Below the pieces are notes generated by a model. The model worked only from the letters and a program-made list of their open reading frames with translations. It made no database searches and was not told the DNA's origin. A stretch of DNA of 50,683 bases from Kangiellaceae bacterium (lineage in GTDB: Bacteria; Pseudomonadota; Gammaproteobacteria; Enterobacterales; Kangiellaceae), in assembly GCA_019090895.1 (NCBI GenBank), contig JAHRVB010000246.1, forward strand, positions 1-50,683, in the 5' to 3' direction. Made by a program: the position numbers and the translations under genes. Of this stretch, positions 44,866 to 50,683 are shown piece after piece; within the stretch, counting starts at the first letter, position 1, and the number at the start of each line of letters is the position of its first letter.

Positions 44866-45099
44866 CCTTTTTTTGCGTTTGCCTTTTATATTTGGTTTAA
44901 GGCTGCAGTTAATCCAAAAGGAATGTATAACAATTATTTAGATAAAGACGATTGGAGTATATTTTCATTATTTTCTAGTACAGAAGTTAATGAATAAGGA
45001 AATTATCATCGCAAAGAAACCTATAAGTATGGACTCTCATTTATTCTACTTATTGGTGTGCCCTTGATTTGTATCGCTTTATTTGGAGGCTTTAAGTGA
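44857..45099 (+). pseudogene. Small membrane-protein gene split by an in-frame stop
   Basis: The frame from ATG 44857 reads MLAPFFAFAFYIWFKAAVNP, continues 46 codons to a TAA at 44995-44997, then stays open in the same frame for 33 codons (NYHRKETYKYGLSF, then ILLIGVPLICIALFGGF) to TGA 45097-45099. Hydrophobic segments at both ends fit one protein of about 80 residues with two spans. A single base change would restore it. The ATG is close to a truncated attC remnant, so it is a decayed cassette; two independent tiny genes are less likely. Confidence 0.5.
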
Positions 45100-45115
45100 G
45101 AGCGAAAAGGTTGTA

Positions 45116-45184
45116 TAACCATACGCAGAATCAGAAAGTCACTCGCAGATACGCTCGCAATGTTTCTGCTTAGCTCGGCGTTAA
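45116..45184 (+). repeat. attC-like site 2
   Basis: Begins TAACCATACGCAG and ends TTAGCTCGGCGTTAA. Its arms are partly complementary (CAGAAA against TTTCTG). The terminal TTAGCTCGGCGTTA is identical to that of attC-like site 3, a strong sign of a shared site type. Confidence 0.65.
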
Positions 45185-45199
45185 AACGGAAATCGAACT

Positions 45200-45529
45200 A
45201 TGGAAGATGTATATAAATCTCCAAAATCAGAAATGACTGATGGGGAATTTAAACCAATTAGTTTTGGTAAAAGAATAGCCTGCACAATTTTTGTTTTGGT
45301 TGCGGTTGGTATATATTTTAGCGTGTATAAAATCATTCCACAGTTTGAAGAAGTGTTATCAGGTTTTGGTGCGGAGTTACCTAAAATTACCTCATTCATA
45401 CTAAGTTGTCATAGTGGATTTATATGGCTTGCAGTTGTTAGTATTATTCCCCTTGCTCTGTGGTCAAACAATAGCGTCAAAAATAAATACCAATTTTTTC
45501 TTCAGGTTCCACGGTATGAAATGTTCTAA
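45200..45529 (+). CDS. Small two-span membrane protein, integron-cassette ORF
   Basis: 109 residues between attC-like sites 2 and 3, in the same orientation, the standard form of a one-gene cassette. Two membrane spans: FGKRIACTIFVLVAVGIYFSV and SGFIWLAVVSIIPLALWS. The start MEDVYKSPKSEM with a YKSPKS-type N-terminus is common in small membrane proteins of cassette arrays. The leader ACGGAAATCGAACT provides a weak ribosome site. The stop codon TAA (45527-45529) is also the first base triplet of attC site 3. No function is inferred. Confidence 0.7.
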   Translation: MEDVYKSPKSEMTDGEFKPISFGKRIACTIFVLVAVGIYFSVYKIIPQFEEVLSGFGAELPKITSFILSCHSGFIWLAVVSIIPLALWSNNSVKNKYQFFLQVPRYEMF

Positions 45530-45581
45530 CAATACGCAGGATTTCAGCGTAAAAACACACGCTAAATTAGCTCGGCGTTAA
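45527..45581 (+). repeat. attC-like site 3
   Basis: Begins TAACAATACGCAGG and ends TTAGCTCGGCGTTAA. The centre folds well: TTTCAGCGT pairs with ACGCTAAA around an AAAAACAC loop, leaving one extrahelical base, the feature integron integrase uses to choose the strand. At about 55 bp it is short but within the attC range. Confidence 0.7.
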
Positions 45582-45617
45582 GTCACTAAGTGTAGGTTTA
45601 AAGTAGAGTAATAGGGT

Positions 45618-45728
45618 ATGAACGCAATTGTAAAGCCATCAAATACAATATTTTACGTTCTAATTGAACTGATTGATATCTTTGAAAAAGACATAATATT
45701 TCAGTGGGAGGCTAGAAATGATAATTAG
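45618..45728 (+). CDS. Possible 36-residue ORF after attC-like site 3
   Basis: ATG 45618 to TAG 45726-45728 encodes MNAIVKPSNTIFYVLIELID and 16 more residues. It begins about 37 bp after attC-like site 3, where a cassette ORF would begin, with a weak AATAGGG site upstream. It could be a decayed cassette gene. Support is positional only. Confidence 0.25.
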   Translation: MNAIVKPSNTIFYVLIELIDIFEKDIIFQWEARNDN

Positions 45729-45916
45729 GCGAATCTATTTCTAACGGAAAAATTCTGGGTGGTGTCAACAATAAGAAATGTCTGCTTATGATCAACGAGT
45801 TTCAGCATCCTGGTAATTTTGGTACAGTATTCAGATATCGCGAATGGTGCGTTAAACTTATGGCATTGTGTAAATAGAAATGGCAAAAATGAAATCCGCG
45901 AACGTTATGGTAGAGG
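45729..45916. other. Non-coding stretch with dispersed repeat copy 2
   Basis: The stretch between the third attC-like site and the next gene has no convincing gene apart from the small ORF ending at 45728. Repeat copy 2 spans 45780-45844. The remainder shows nothing I can identify. Confidence 0.4.
45780..45844 (+). repeat. Dispersed repeat copy 2
   Basis: GTCTGCTTATGATCAA... to TACAGTATTCAgATATcgCGAA aligns with 42410-42484 in direct orientation. The last 22 bases differ at only three positions (one C/G and an AT/CG pair); the middle is more diverged with TGGTA conserved. The copies are about 3.36 kb apart. Confidence 0.55.
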
Positions 45917-46429
45917 GTGAAAGTTTGGATGTATATAAATATTAGTAATACCTTGCCAACAAGGAAGTTCTTCTACGTCTCGGCATTATTGTCCTTTGGA
46001 TTATCTATCGTATTGATATTATCTCCAGGTACTGAAGATGATTTATCGCTAGCTTATTCTATGTTCGTGGGGAGTTTTATTTTTGCTGGATTAGGTTATT
46101 TCATTATGTTTGGAGGGACCGCCAGGGAGGTGGTATTCGGCACTACCATATGCCCACATTGCGGAGAAAACGGCTGGGACATAAAGCAAAAACTTAAGAT
46201 AACGCGCATTGAGCATACCAATATTGGAAGGTGTAATATCTGTAAAGAAAAGGGTGTTATATCGTTCTTACATAGCATACTACTCCTAATAATTGTCATC
46301 TTATGGTTCATAACATTATTGGTCACGGATAGTATATGGTGGTCTTCTGGATTATTTTATCTACAATGTATCGCGTATATTATTTATTATGGTCGTTATG
46401 TTCCAGTTAGGCCGCAACAAGACAATTAA
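45917..46429 (+). CDS. Membrane protein with cytoplasmic zinc ribbon
   Basis: 170 residues from a GTG at 45917, or from an ATG four codons later at 45929. Four hydrophobic segments are arranged as two pairs (FFYVSALLSFGLSIVLIL and FVGSFIFAGLGYFIMFGG, then ILLLIIVILWFITLLV and SGLFYLQCIAYIIYY). Between them lies a zinc ribbon, C-P-H-C ... C-N-I-C. The 43799 gene also combines zinc ribbon and spans. No homologue is recognised; it lies after the cassette-like segment and may be part of it, although no attC follows. Confidence 0.6.
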   Translation: MKVWMYINISNTLPTRKFFYVSALLSFGLSIVLILSPGTEDDLSLAYSMFVGSFIFAGLGYFIMFGGTAREVVFGTTICPHCGENGWDIKQKLKITRIEHTNIGRCNICKEKGVISFLHSILLLIIVILWFITLLVTDSIWWSSGLFYLQCIAYIIYYGRYVPVRPQQDN

Positions 46430-46505
46430 GCTACTTTCCTGTAGGTCGCCGTCGCAGAAGATGGCAGCTTATTGGAGCGCTGTAAAGGTCTGCCTTTGGC
46501 CCATA

Positions 46506-46530
46506 ATAAGGGTCAGACAATGACCCTTAT
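46506..46530. terminator. Hairpin between convergent genes (dispersed GGGTCA repeat)
   Basis: ATAAGGGTCA-GACAA-TGACCCTTAT forms a perfect 10-bp stem with a 5-nt loop between the 45917 gene and the convergent serine hydrolase, whose stop codon it touches. TTGACCCTTATTATT follows. It may terminate transcription both ways, although it lacks a U tract. GGGTCA elements also occur near 42385, 43637 and 43673. Confidence 0.45.
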
Positions 46531-47810
46531 CACTTGACCCTTATTATTCCACCTTGGACAAAAGCGGGTAAGATTCTTTCCGCCGTTATCTGCAAGGTTG
46601 AGGGGTGCCTTTCATGGGAAGTAACCACAACCATAAGATCAAGATTTTCAATCAAAATGATAAACTGGCCGCCACCGCCTTGTGCAGATGCGCTGAGATA
46701 GCTTTTATCGCCAACTTTCATATCTGCAGTCCACCACAAATAACCATATCCCTGATTAGAGATATCTTTGCCGCCGCCGTAGACTTTGTAGTCGCCAGTA
46801 GTGATGATCCCGTTGGTTGCTTTGGTGATAAACGCTTCTGGAATCAGTTGTTCGCCATTCCATTTGCCTTTGTTTATGGCCAATGTACCCAACTTGACCA
46901 TAGCGCGCGATGTTAGGCTCGATTTCCATCCTCCTTCTGGCAGACCGCTAGGTCCAAGCAACCAGCGATAAGTCGTTATGCCCATTTTACCCAAGAGTTC
47001 ATTTTTGATAAATTCTTCGGCGGTGCCTGGCACAACGGCGTCAATGACTTGCATCACCAATCCTGTACTGTAGGCTCCGTATGAAAAGGAATTCAGGTTT
47101 TCTGAGGTAATTGGTTCGCTTTGCCCAAGAATGGTTTGAACCATCCGTTGGCCTTTGATCTGGTCTGGGTATTTGTCGAATTCTTCTCTTTGTTCTTTAC
47201 TGATGCGAATACCTGTGCGCCTAGTCAAAGCGTGATGCAGGGTGATTTTTTCTGCGCCCTCGACAAAACTTGTCGGATCCAGCTCTTTAAGAAAGCTGAC
47301 CACAGGTTTGTTCAGGTCGGCCATGGTCAGATAACCCAGTTGGATTGCACGGCCCAGCGCTAGACCAGTGTAGGTTTTCGTCGCTGACGCTTGCGGATGG
47401 GTCAAGTTGGCACGACCCCATGAATAATAGGATTCAAATACAAGCTTGCCTTTATGGGCAATCAACAGGCTGTCGATTTCATCGAGCTGACCGTCGGCGA
47501 CCTCCTGAGCCAGCTTGACAATCATGTCTTTGTCGCCGCCATCCGTTCCTAAATTACCCACTATAAGCCCGTCATTTCTGTCCGTTGGTGCTGTATCGAT
47601 AAAGGCTTTCTCGAGCTTCGGAACATCCCAGAATTTAAGATCATCATCATCGATCGGCCACTCTGTCGCGATATACTTCAGATTGGGATTTTTCCAGAAC
47701 GCATGTTGGACTTGGTCAGCTGCAGAGTTATCACTTTGTTGGGCAAAACTGCTAAAGCTGCTTAGTACCGCAATCGCGATTACAAGTTTGAGTTTTATAT
47801 CAGTTATCAT
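46530..47810 (-). CDS. Exported class-C beta-lactamase-like serine hydrolase
   Basis: 426 residues with a signal peptide (KLKLVIAIAVLSSFSSFA, cleavage before QQSD). The S-x-x-K motif is S-A-T-K in HPQASATKTYTGLALG. The usual Y-x-N position reads Y-G-A (FSYGAYSTGLVMQVID), which lacks the canonical Asn. The third motif region is SAQGGGGQFIILIENLDLMVVV. Such proteins are periplasmic esterases, peptidases or DD-carboxypeptidase relatives rather than true beta-lactamases. It runs convergent with the cassette-side gene. The changed second motif leaves activity uncertain. Confidence 0.87.
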   Translation of the reverse strand: MITDIKLKLVIAIAVLSSFSSFAQQSDNSAADQVQHAFWKNPNLKYIATEWPIDDDDLKFWDVPKLEKAFIDTAPTDRNDGLIVGNLGTDGGDKDMIVKLAQEVADGQLDEIDSLLIAHKGKLVFESYYSWGRANLTHPQASATKTYTGLALGRAIQLGYLTMADLNKPVVSFLKELDPTSFVEGAEKITLHHALTRRTGIRISKEQREEFDKYPDQIKGQRMVQTILGQSEPITSENLNSFSYGAYSTGLVMQVIDAVVPGTAEEFIKNELLGKMGITTYRWLLGPSGLPEGGWKSSLTSRAMVKLGTLAINKGKWNGEQLIPEAFITKATNGIITTGDYKVYGGGKDISNQGYGYLWWTADMKVGDKSYLSASAQGGGGQFIILIENLDLMVVVTSHERHPSTLQITAERILPAFVQGGIIRVK

Positions 47811-47861
47811 CGGTATTTCTCATTGTTTAGTTAAAAAAAGCACAGTTTATATCCGCGCTAG

Positions 47862-48554
47862 TTATGTTTTGTGTGATTTCCTTGCTGCAACAAAATAGCT
47901 AGATGCTCCTTTGAATATTTCTTCAGACTCAATAGTCTCGAATTCACCTTTTGCCAATAAATCGTCTATGTCAGTACTTTTAACTCTTCTTATTGGAATG
48001 GGAATTACGCCAAATTTACACAATATCCGAACTAGCTGTATTTGGAGGCTAACTAAAAACGACATCTCCTGCCCTAAGCAAGGCGTTGCAGAAATAAATA
48101 AGCCGTCAGGCTTCAACAATTCATTAATTCGTTGCGTAATATTTCGTGGATCGGGAACTGTGTGCAACATGTTGAAAGCTAAAATCACATCAAACGATTC
48201 TTTTTGAAATTTACTTTCAAATATATCTGCTTTCTCGAAATTCACATTTTCGGATTTATTAGTAATCGCTTTCTGTTGTGCTATCCGAATCATCTCAGAT
48301 GAGATATCAATACCACGTATCTCTTTCACTTGACTAGCAAACTCGCAGGATGCCGTGCCGGTTCCACACCCGTAGTCTAAAACAACATGGCTTTCTTTGA
48401 GGTGCTTTTGGGTATTTCCCCTGGCCTTTTTGTGGATGTATTCAAAGCGCTCCTCAGTCTTATCATAATTTTTTGAAGCTTTATCCCAAAACTCTTCAGA
48501 TTTACTCAATTTTTGTAACTCCGTAATAAAATGTGGTATAAACCAAATTATCAT
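47862..48554 (-). CDS. Class I SAM-dependent methyltransferase
   Basis: 230 residues. Motif I is VVLDYGCGTGTASCEFA, followed by IRGIDISSEMIRIAQQKA (acidic end of strand 2), NVNFEKADIFES and FDVILAFNMLHTVPDPRN (motif 4) and LLKPDGLFISATPC. This is the Methyltransf_11/25 fold. The first 20 residues (MIIWFIPHFITELQ) look atypical; a TTG before SKSEEFWDKASKNYDKTEER would give a more usual N-terminus. The gene lies between two serine hydrolases on the same strand but is not tightly coupled to either. The substrate is unknown. Confidence 0.87.
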   Translation of the reverse strand: MIIWFIPHFITELQKLSKSEEFWDKASKNYDKTEERFEYIHKKARGNTQKHLKESHVVLDYGCGTGTASCEFASQVKEIRGIDISSEMIRIAQQKAITNKSENVNFEKADIFESKFQKESFDVILAFNMLHTVPDPRNITQRINELLKPDGLFISATPCLGQEMSFLVSLQIQLVRILCKFGVIPIPIRRVKSTDIDDLLAKGEFETIESEEIFKGASSYFVAARKSHKT

Positions 48555-48653
48555 GATTAAAGTATGACTTACAGCTACTTAAAGTTTAATTAGTGGCTGT
48601 TGTTTTTCATTATTTGAATCAAGTAGTTCTAGTAATAATGAACTAAAAGTTAA

Positions 48654-50243
48654 TTATTTTTTTTCTAAATGCCTTTTGAGTTCGTTTGGAATCAATGACC
48701 ATTCTAGTTGTGACTGTCTTATTTTTGATGATTTTTGTAATTCCGCTTTCTGTGCATTATCATTTCTGATAAGAACAAACTCTCTTTCTCTTATATAGGT
48801 GGAGTTTCCGCCATCAAATTCTGGAAAAAACGTGAGGTCGTGTTCATCGACACCTATAGTGAGACGAAATACCGAGCCTCCAATCGGCTGAAGTACGGGG
48901 TTGTAGTTTCTACCTTCGTCGTTCAAGCTTGAAATATCAATACGCACCTGATTGTTCTCCAGTGTGATATCCACTATGTCCTCGTCGTCTTCATACCGGC
49001 CAACATGATTGTTAAACAACTCTGTTTCAACTGGTCTCGTCGGGATGGCAGTTGCTGCAGGAAGCGTCATAACAGAGCGTAATGCTGCCATCATGGTTTC
49101 ACTAAAATCTGTATTCCTTCCACTACTCAAAATAGAAACCGCAATATTTTCTTCGGGCAATACCCAGAACATACTAGAATAAGCTAGGCTATTTCCACCG
49201 TGGCTCCAGCGTTTAACAGGATACCAATTGGTATTATTCTCAAAGCCATCGCTCAACCATAAGCCATAACCATAATCAAGAGGGATATCAATCTTTAAAT
49301 CTACTTGAGCTAAAGTCATTTCTTGCTGTAATTCATCGGACAAAATATCGTTATTTCCATTGATTAAAAAGTCAGCCATTTTAAGCATCTCAGATGGCGT
49401 AGACCATGTATAACTACCCGCTGCCATGCTAAATAAACTTTGATGAATATTGTCTAAAGAATCAGCGCTGCCATCAATGGAATTTCCGTTGCGTAAAATA
49501 ACACCGGAACCTAAAACATAATTACCGTCATTAAAAACCTCCGCTTTCTTCATCGTGGTTCTAAACATACCTAGTGGAGAGAAAACATTTTGTTTCATAG
49601 CATCGTCATAAGGCATCGCTGATTGCTGTTGAATAACAGCGCCAAGATATGACCAGTTAGGATTACTATAATTCCAAAATCGTCCTGCTGGATTCATTTG
49701 GTCAAACTCATTAGGATAGTTTGAAAGAGCAAAACTAAGTAGATCTATGCTGTCATTCTCCCAATCAACAAAGTCTTCAAATCCCCCTTGATGAGTGAGT
49801 AAATGTTGAATATTTATTTCTTGCCATCCTTCAGCTTTGTCCTGAGAAATTTCAATTTCAGGCAAAAGCTCAAGTAACCTGCTATCGAGTGCGAGGTTAT
49901 TATTTTCCACGAGCTGCAAGCTGGCCAAGGCGGTAAACATTTTGGTAGTTGAACCCAATTGAAAAAGAGAATCGCTATCTACTGCACTCGACCCTCCGTC
50001 TTGTTTTGTTCCGAAAGCTTCGGCAAAAACTATTTCGCCATCTTTATAGATAGCTATAGAAACCGCTGGTGCGATGCTGCCTGTAAGTTGTTGTTGGGCT
50101 TTGCTTCTCAATAAACTAAAGCGATCAATCGGCCCATCAGCAACAACATCAATGTCTTTTGAACTGGAACCTCCACATGCTGTTAAGGAGACTATGATTC
50201 CACAGTTGAGGAATAGTATTAGATAGATGCTGGTAAATTTCAT
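48654..50243 (-). CDS. Lipoprotein serine hydrolase of the class-C beta-lactamase family
   Basis: 529 residues with a lipoprotein signal (LNCGIIVSLTACGGSSS; lipobox L-T-A-C). The catalytic S-x-x-K is S-T-T-K in FQLGSTTKMFTALASLQL, and the Y-x-N is Y-S-N in FWNYSNPNWSYLGAVI. The third motif is near WSHGGNSLAYSSMFWVLPE (H-G-G). All three motifs are intact, unlike the homologue at 46530. A separate C-terminal domain (about 405-490, NNHVGRYEDDEDIVDITLENNQVRI) is the beta-barrel lipocalin-like extension frequent in these proteins. Likely an envelope peptidase or esterase. Confidence 0.9.
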   Translation of the reverse strand: MKFTSIYLILFLNCGIIVSLTACGGSSSKDIDVVADGPIDRFSLLRSKAQQQLTGSIAPAVSIAIYKDGEIVFAEAFGTKQDGGSSAVDSDSLFQLGSTTKMFTALASLQLVENNNLALDSRLLELLPEIEISQDKAEGWQEINIQHLLTHQGGFEDFVDWENDSIDLLSFALSNYPNEFDQMNPAGRFWNYSNPNWSYLGAVIQQQSAMPYDDAMKQNVFSPLGMFRTTMKKAEVFNDGNYVLGSGVILRNGNSIDGSADSLDNIHQSLFSMAAGSYTWSTPSEMLKMADFLINGNNDILSDELQQEMTLAQVDLKIDIPLDYGYGLWLSDGFENNTNWYPVKRWSHGGNSLAYSSMFWVLPEENIAVSILSSGRNTDFSETMMAALRSVMTLPAATAIPTRPVETELFNNHVGRYEDDEDIVDITLENNQVRIDISSLNDEGRNYNPVLQPIGGSVFRLTIGVDEHDLTFFPEFDGGNSTYIREREFVLIRNDNAQKAELQKSSKIRQSQLEWSLIPNELKRHLEKK

Positions 50244-50394
50244 GAGTATATATCTGTAGTAATTTATGATGGAAACTACCGTAATGAAATATTGAAAAGA
50301 AAAACGTATCAGTTAGTTTCTAGTTGTATCGAATTGTATCGATTCGTATCAAATTAACTAAAAAATAGTCGACTGGATGATTATATTGGCGCAC

Positions 50395-50572
50395 AGGAGG
50401 AGGTTGTAAATAAGATTTGTGTAACTGTTCATTATGATAACCTACCAAAAAGGTAACAATAATGAGCAGAACTATGGACGAGAAGAAATTGAAAGCAATA
50501 GCATAAGAGCTTGCCAAGGGAATTAAAACAACTGAAGACCTCACCGTTCTGAGCGCCCACCTCCCAAATTAA
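50395..50572 (+). mobile_element. Left end and truncated transposase start of an IS256-family element
   Basis: From ATG 50462 the frame reads MSRTMDEKKLKAIA, a TAA at 50504-50506, then ELAKGIKTTEDLTVLSAHL to TAA 50570-50572. This is the conserved N-terminus of IS256-family transposases (MDEKKLKALAxELAKxIKTxEDL). The sequence before it (GGAGGTTGTAAATAAGATTTGTGTAACTG at about 50398-50426) resembles an IS256-type terminus. The gene is broken by a stop codon and loses homology within the first 40 codons, just before an IS3-family end. Confidence 0.7.
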
Positions 50573-50592
50573 CCGAGTAATAGGGGTCACTC

Positions 50593-50683
50593 TGAGGTTC
50601 CCCCAATAAAACGGACGATTTAAGTACCTGTATATCTTTCTTCGTATTCTACAGGTGTCATATAATTTAAAAAAGCATGTCGT
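50593..50683 (-). mobile_element. 3' end of an IS3-family insertion sequence
   Basis: Starts at TGAGGTTCCCCCAATAAAAC, which has the TG...CA tip and run of C typical of IS3-group inverted repeats. It continues into the transposase 3' end on the minus strand. Only this end is in the window, so completeness and target duplication cannot be judged. Confidence 0.7.
50620..50683 (-). CDS. IS3-family transposase (OrfB, integrase core), C-terminal fragment
   Basis: The minus strand from the right window edge encodes RHAFLNYMTPVEYEERYTGT followed by TAA (50620-50622). This is the well-known C-terminus of IS3-group DDE transposases (LNYMTPxEYE). Only about 20 codons are inside the window. Confidence 0.85.
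   Translation of the reverse strand, partial: RHAFLNYMTPVEYEERYTGT

Noticed and set aside
47121..47898. Plus-strand ORFs opposite the serine hydrolase and methyltransferase
   Set aside because: They lie antisense to clear genes, lack ribosome sites and have no family features.
1..50683. CRISPR arrays, tRNA or rRNA genes
   Set aside because: I saw no regularly spaced direct repeats, no cloverleaf-forming segment with a TTCGA-type T-loop and CCA end, and no rRNA signatures.

Overview
The window reads as the chromosome of an AT-rich, probably marine gammaproteobacterium. The evidence is a gammaproteobacterial hemC-hemD-hemX-hemY cluster, exonuclease I (SbcB), an AlgZ/AlgR-type LytTR two-component pair, a YifB/ComM homologue, and gene cassettes with attC-like sites of the Vibrio/Shewanella kind. 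A group such as the Kangiellaceae (Aliikangiella/Pleionea) would fit, but that is an inference and no marker in the window settles it.

Layout. 0-7.5 kb is core: the start of comM (minus), an AtoE-type short-chain fatty acid transporter, and the hemCDXY tetrapyrrole operon (minus). 7.5-12.6 kb holds small regulatory and accessory genes: a zinc-ribbon coiled-coil protein, DUF1801, TerB-like, an HxlR regulator divergent from a tautomerase, and a winged-helix/TolB-like regulator. It ends with a LytS/AlgZ-type kinase and a LytTR response regulator on the hem strand. 12.7-20.9 kb carries a molybdopterin oxidoreductase, a large exported propeller-amidohydrolase, a lipoprotein, an unknown protein and sbcB. 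21.0-22.4 kb is an ArsR-SRPBCC locus in which the regulator is intact but both SRPBCC genes are broken, while matching palindromic operators survive. 23.1-28.5 kb encodes a UrtA-type binding lipoprotein translationally coupled to a Cache-HAMP-PAS-PAS hybrid kinase with two receivers and an HPt domain. 28.6-33.7 kb is a MarR-controlled export operon: a DUF1302-like barrel and an RND/MMPL protein fused to a LolA-like domain, with two copies of a MarR-type operator.

33.9-46.5 kb is the accessory, defence-like region. It starts with a two-gene unit: a membrane protein with a periplasmic YCF48/BNR propeller and a cytoplasmic KAP P-loop NTPase, followed by an M15 peptidase with peptidoglycan-binding-like repeats. 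Next is a Gabija-type pair (OLD ATPase-TOPRIM GajA and a short UvrD-like GajB), followed by an ORF with an R-N-x3-H HEPN-like motif. Then comes a decayed run of cassette-like small genes with attC-like sites and dispersed repeats, and no integrase in view. 46.5-50.2 kb has two class-C beta-lactamase-like serine hydrolases around a methyltransferase. The right edge is a broken IS256-family transposase start next to the 3' end of an IS3-family element.

The strongest candidate for an undescribed system is the propeller-KAP plus M15 peptidase pair directly upstream of Gabija. Two other loci deserve attention: the binding-protein/hybrid-kinase pair, and the regulator with conserved operators but dead targets. 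No tRNA, rRNA or CRISPR array was seen.
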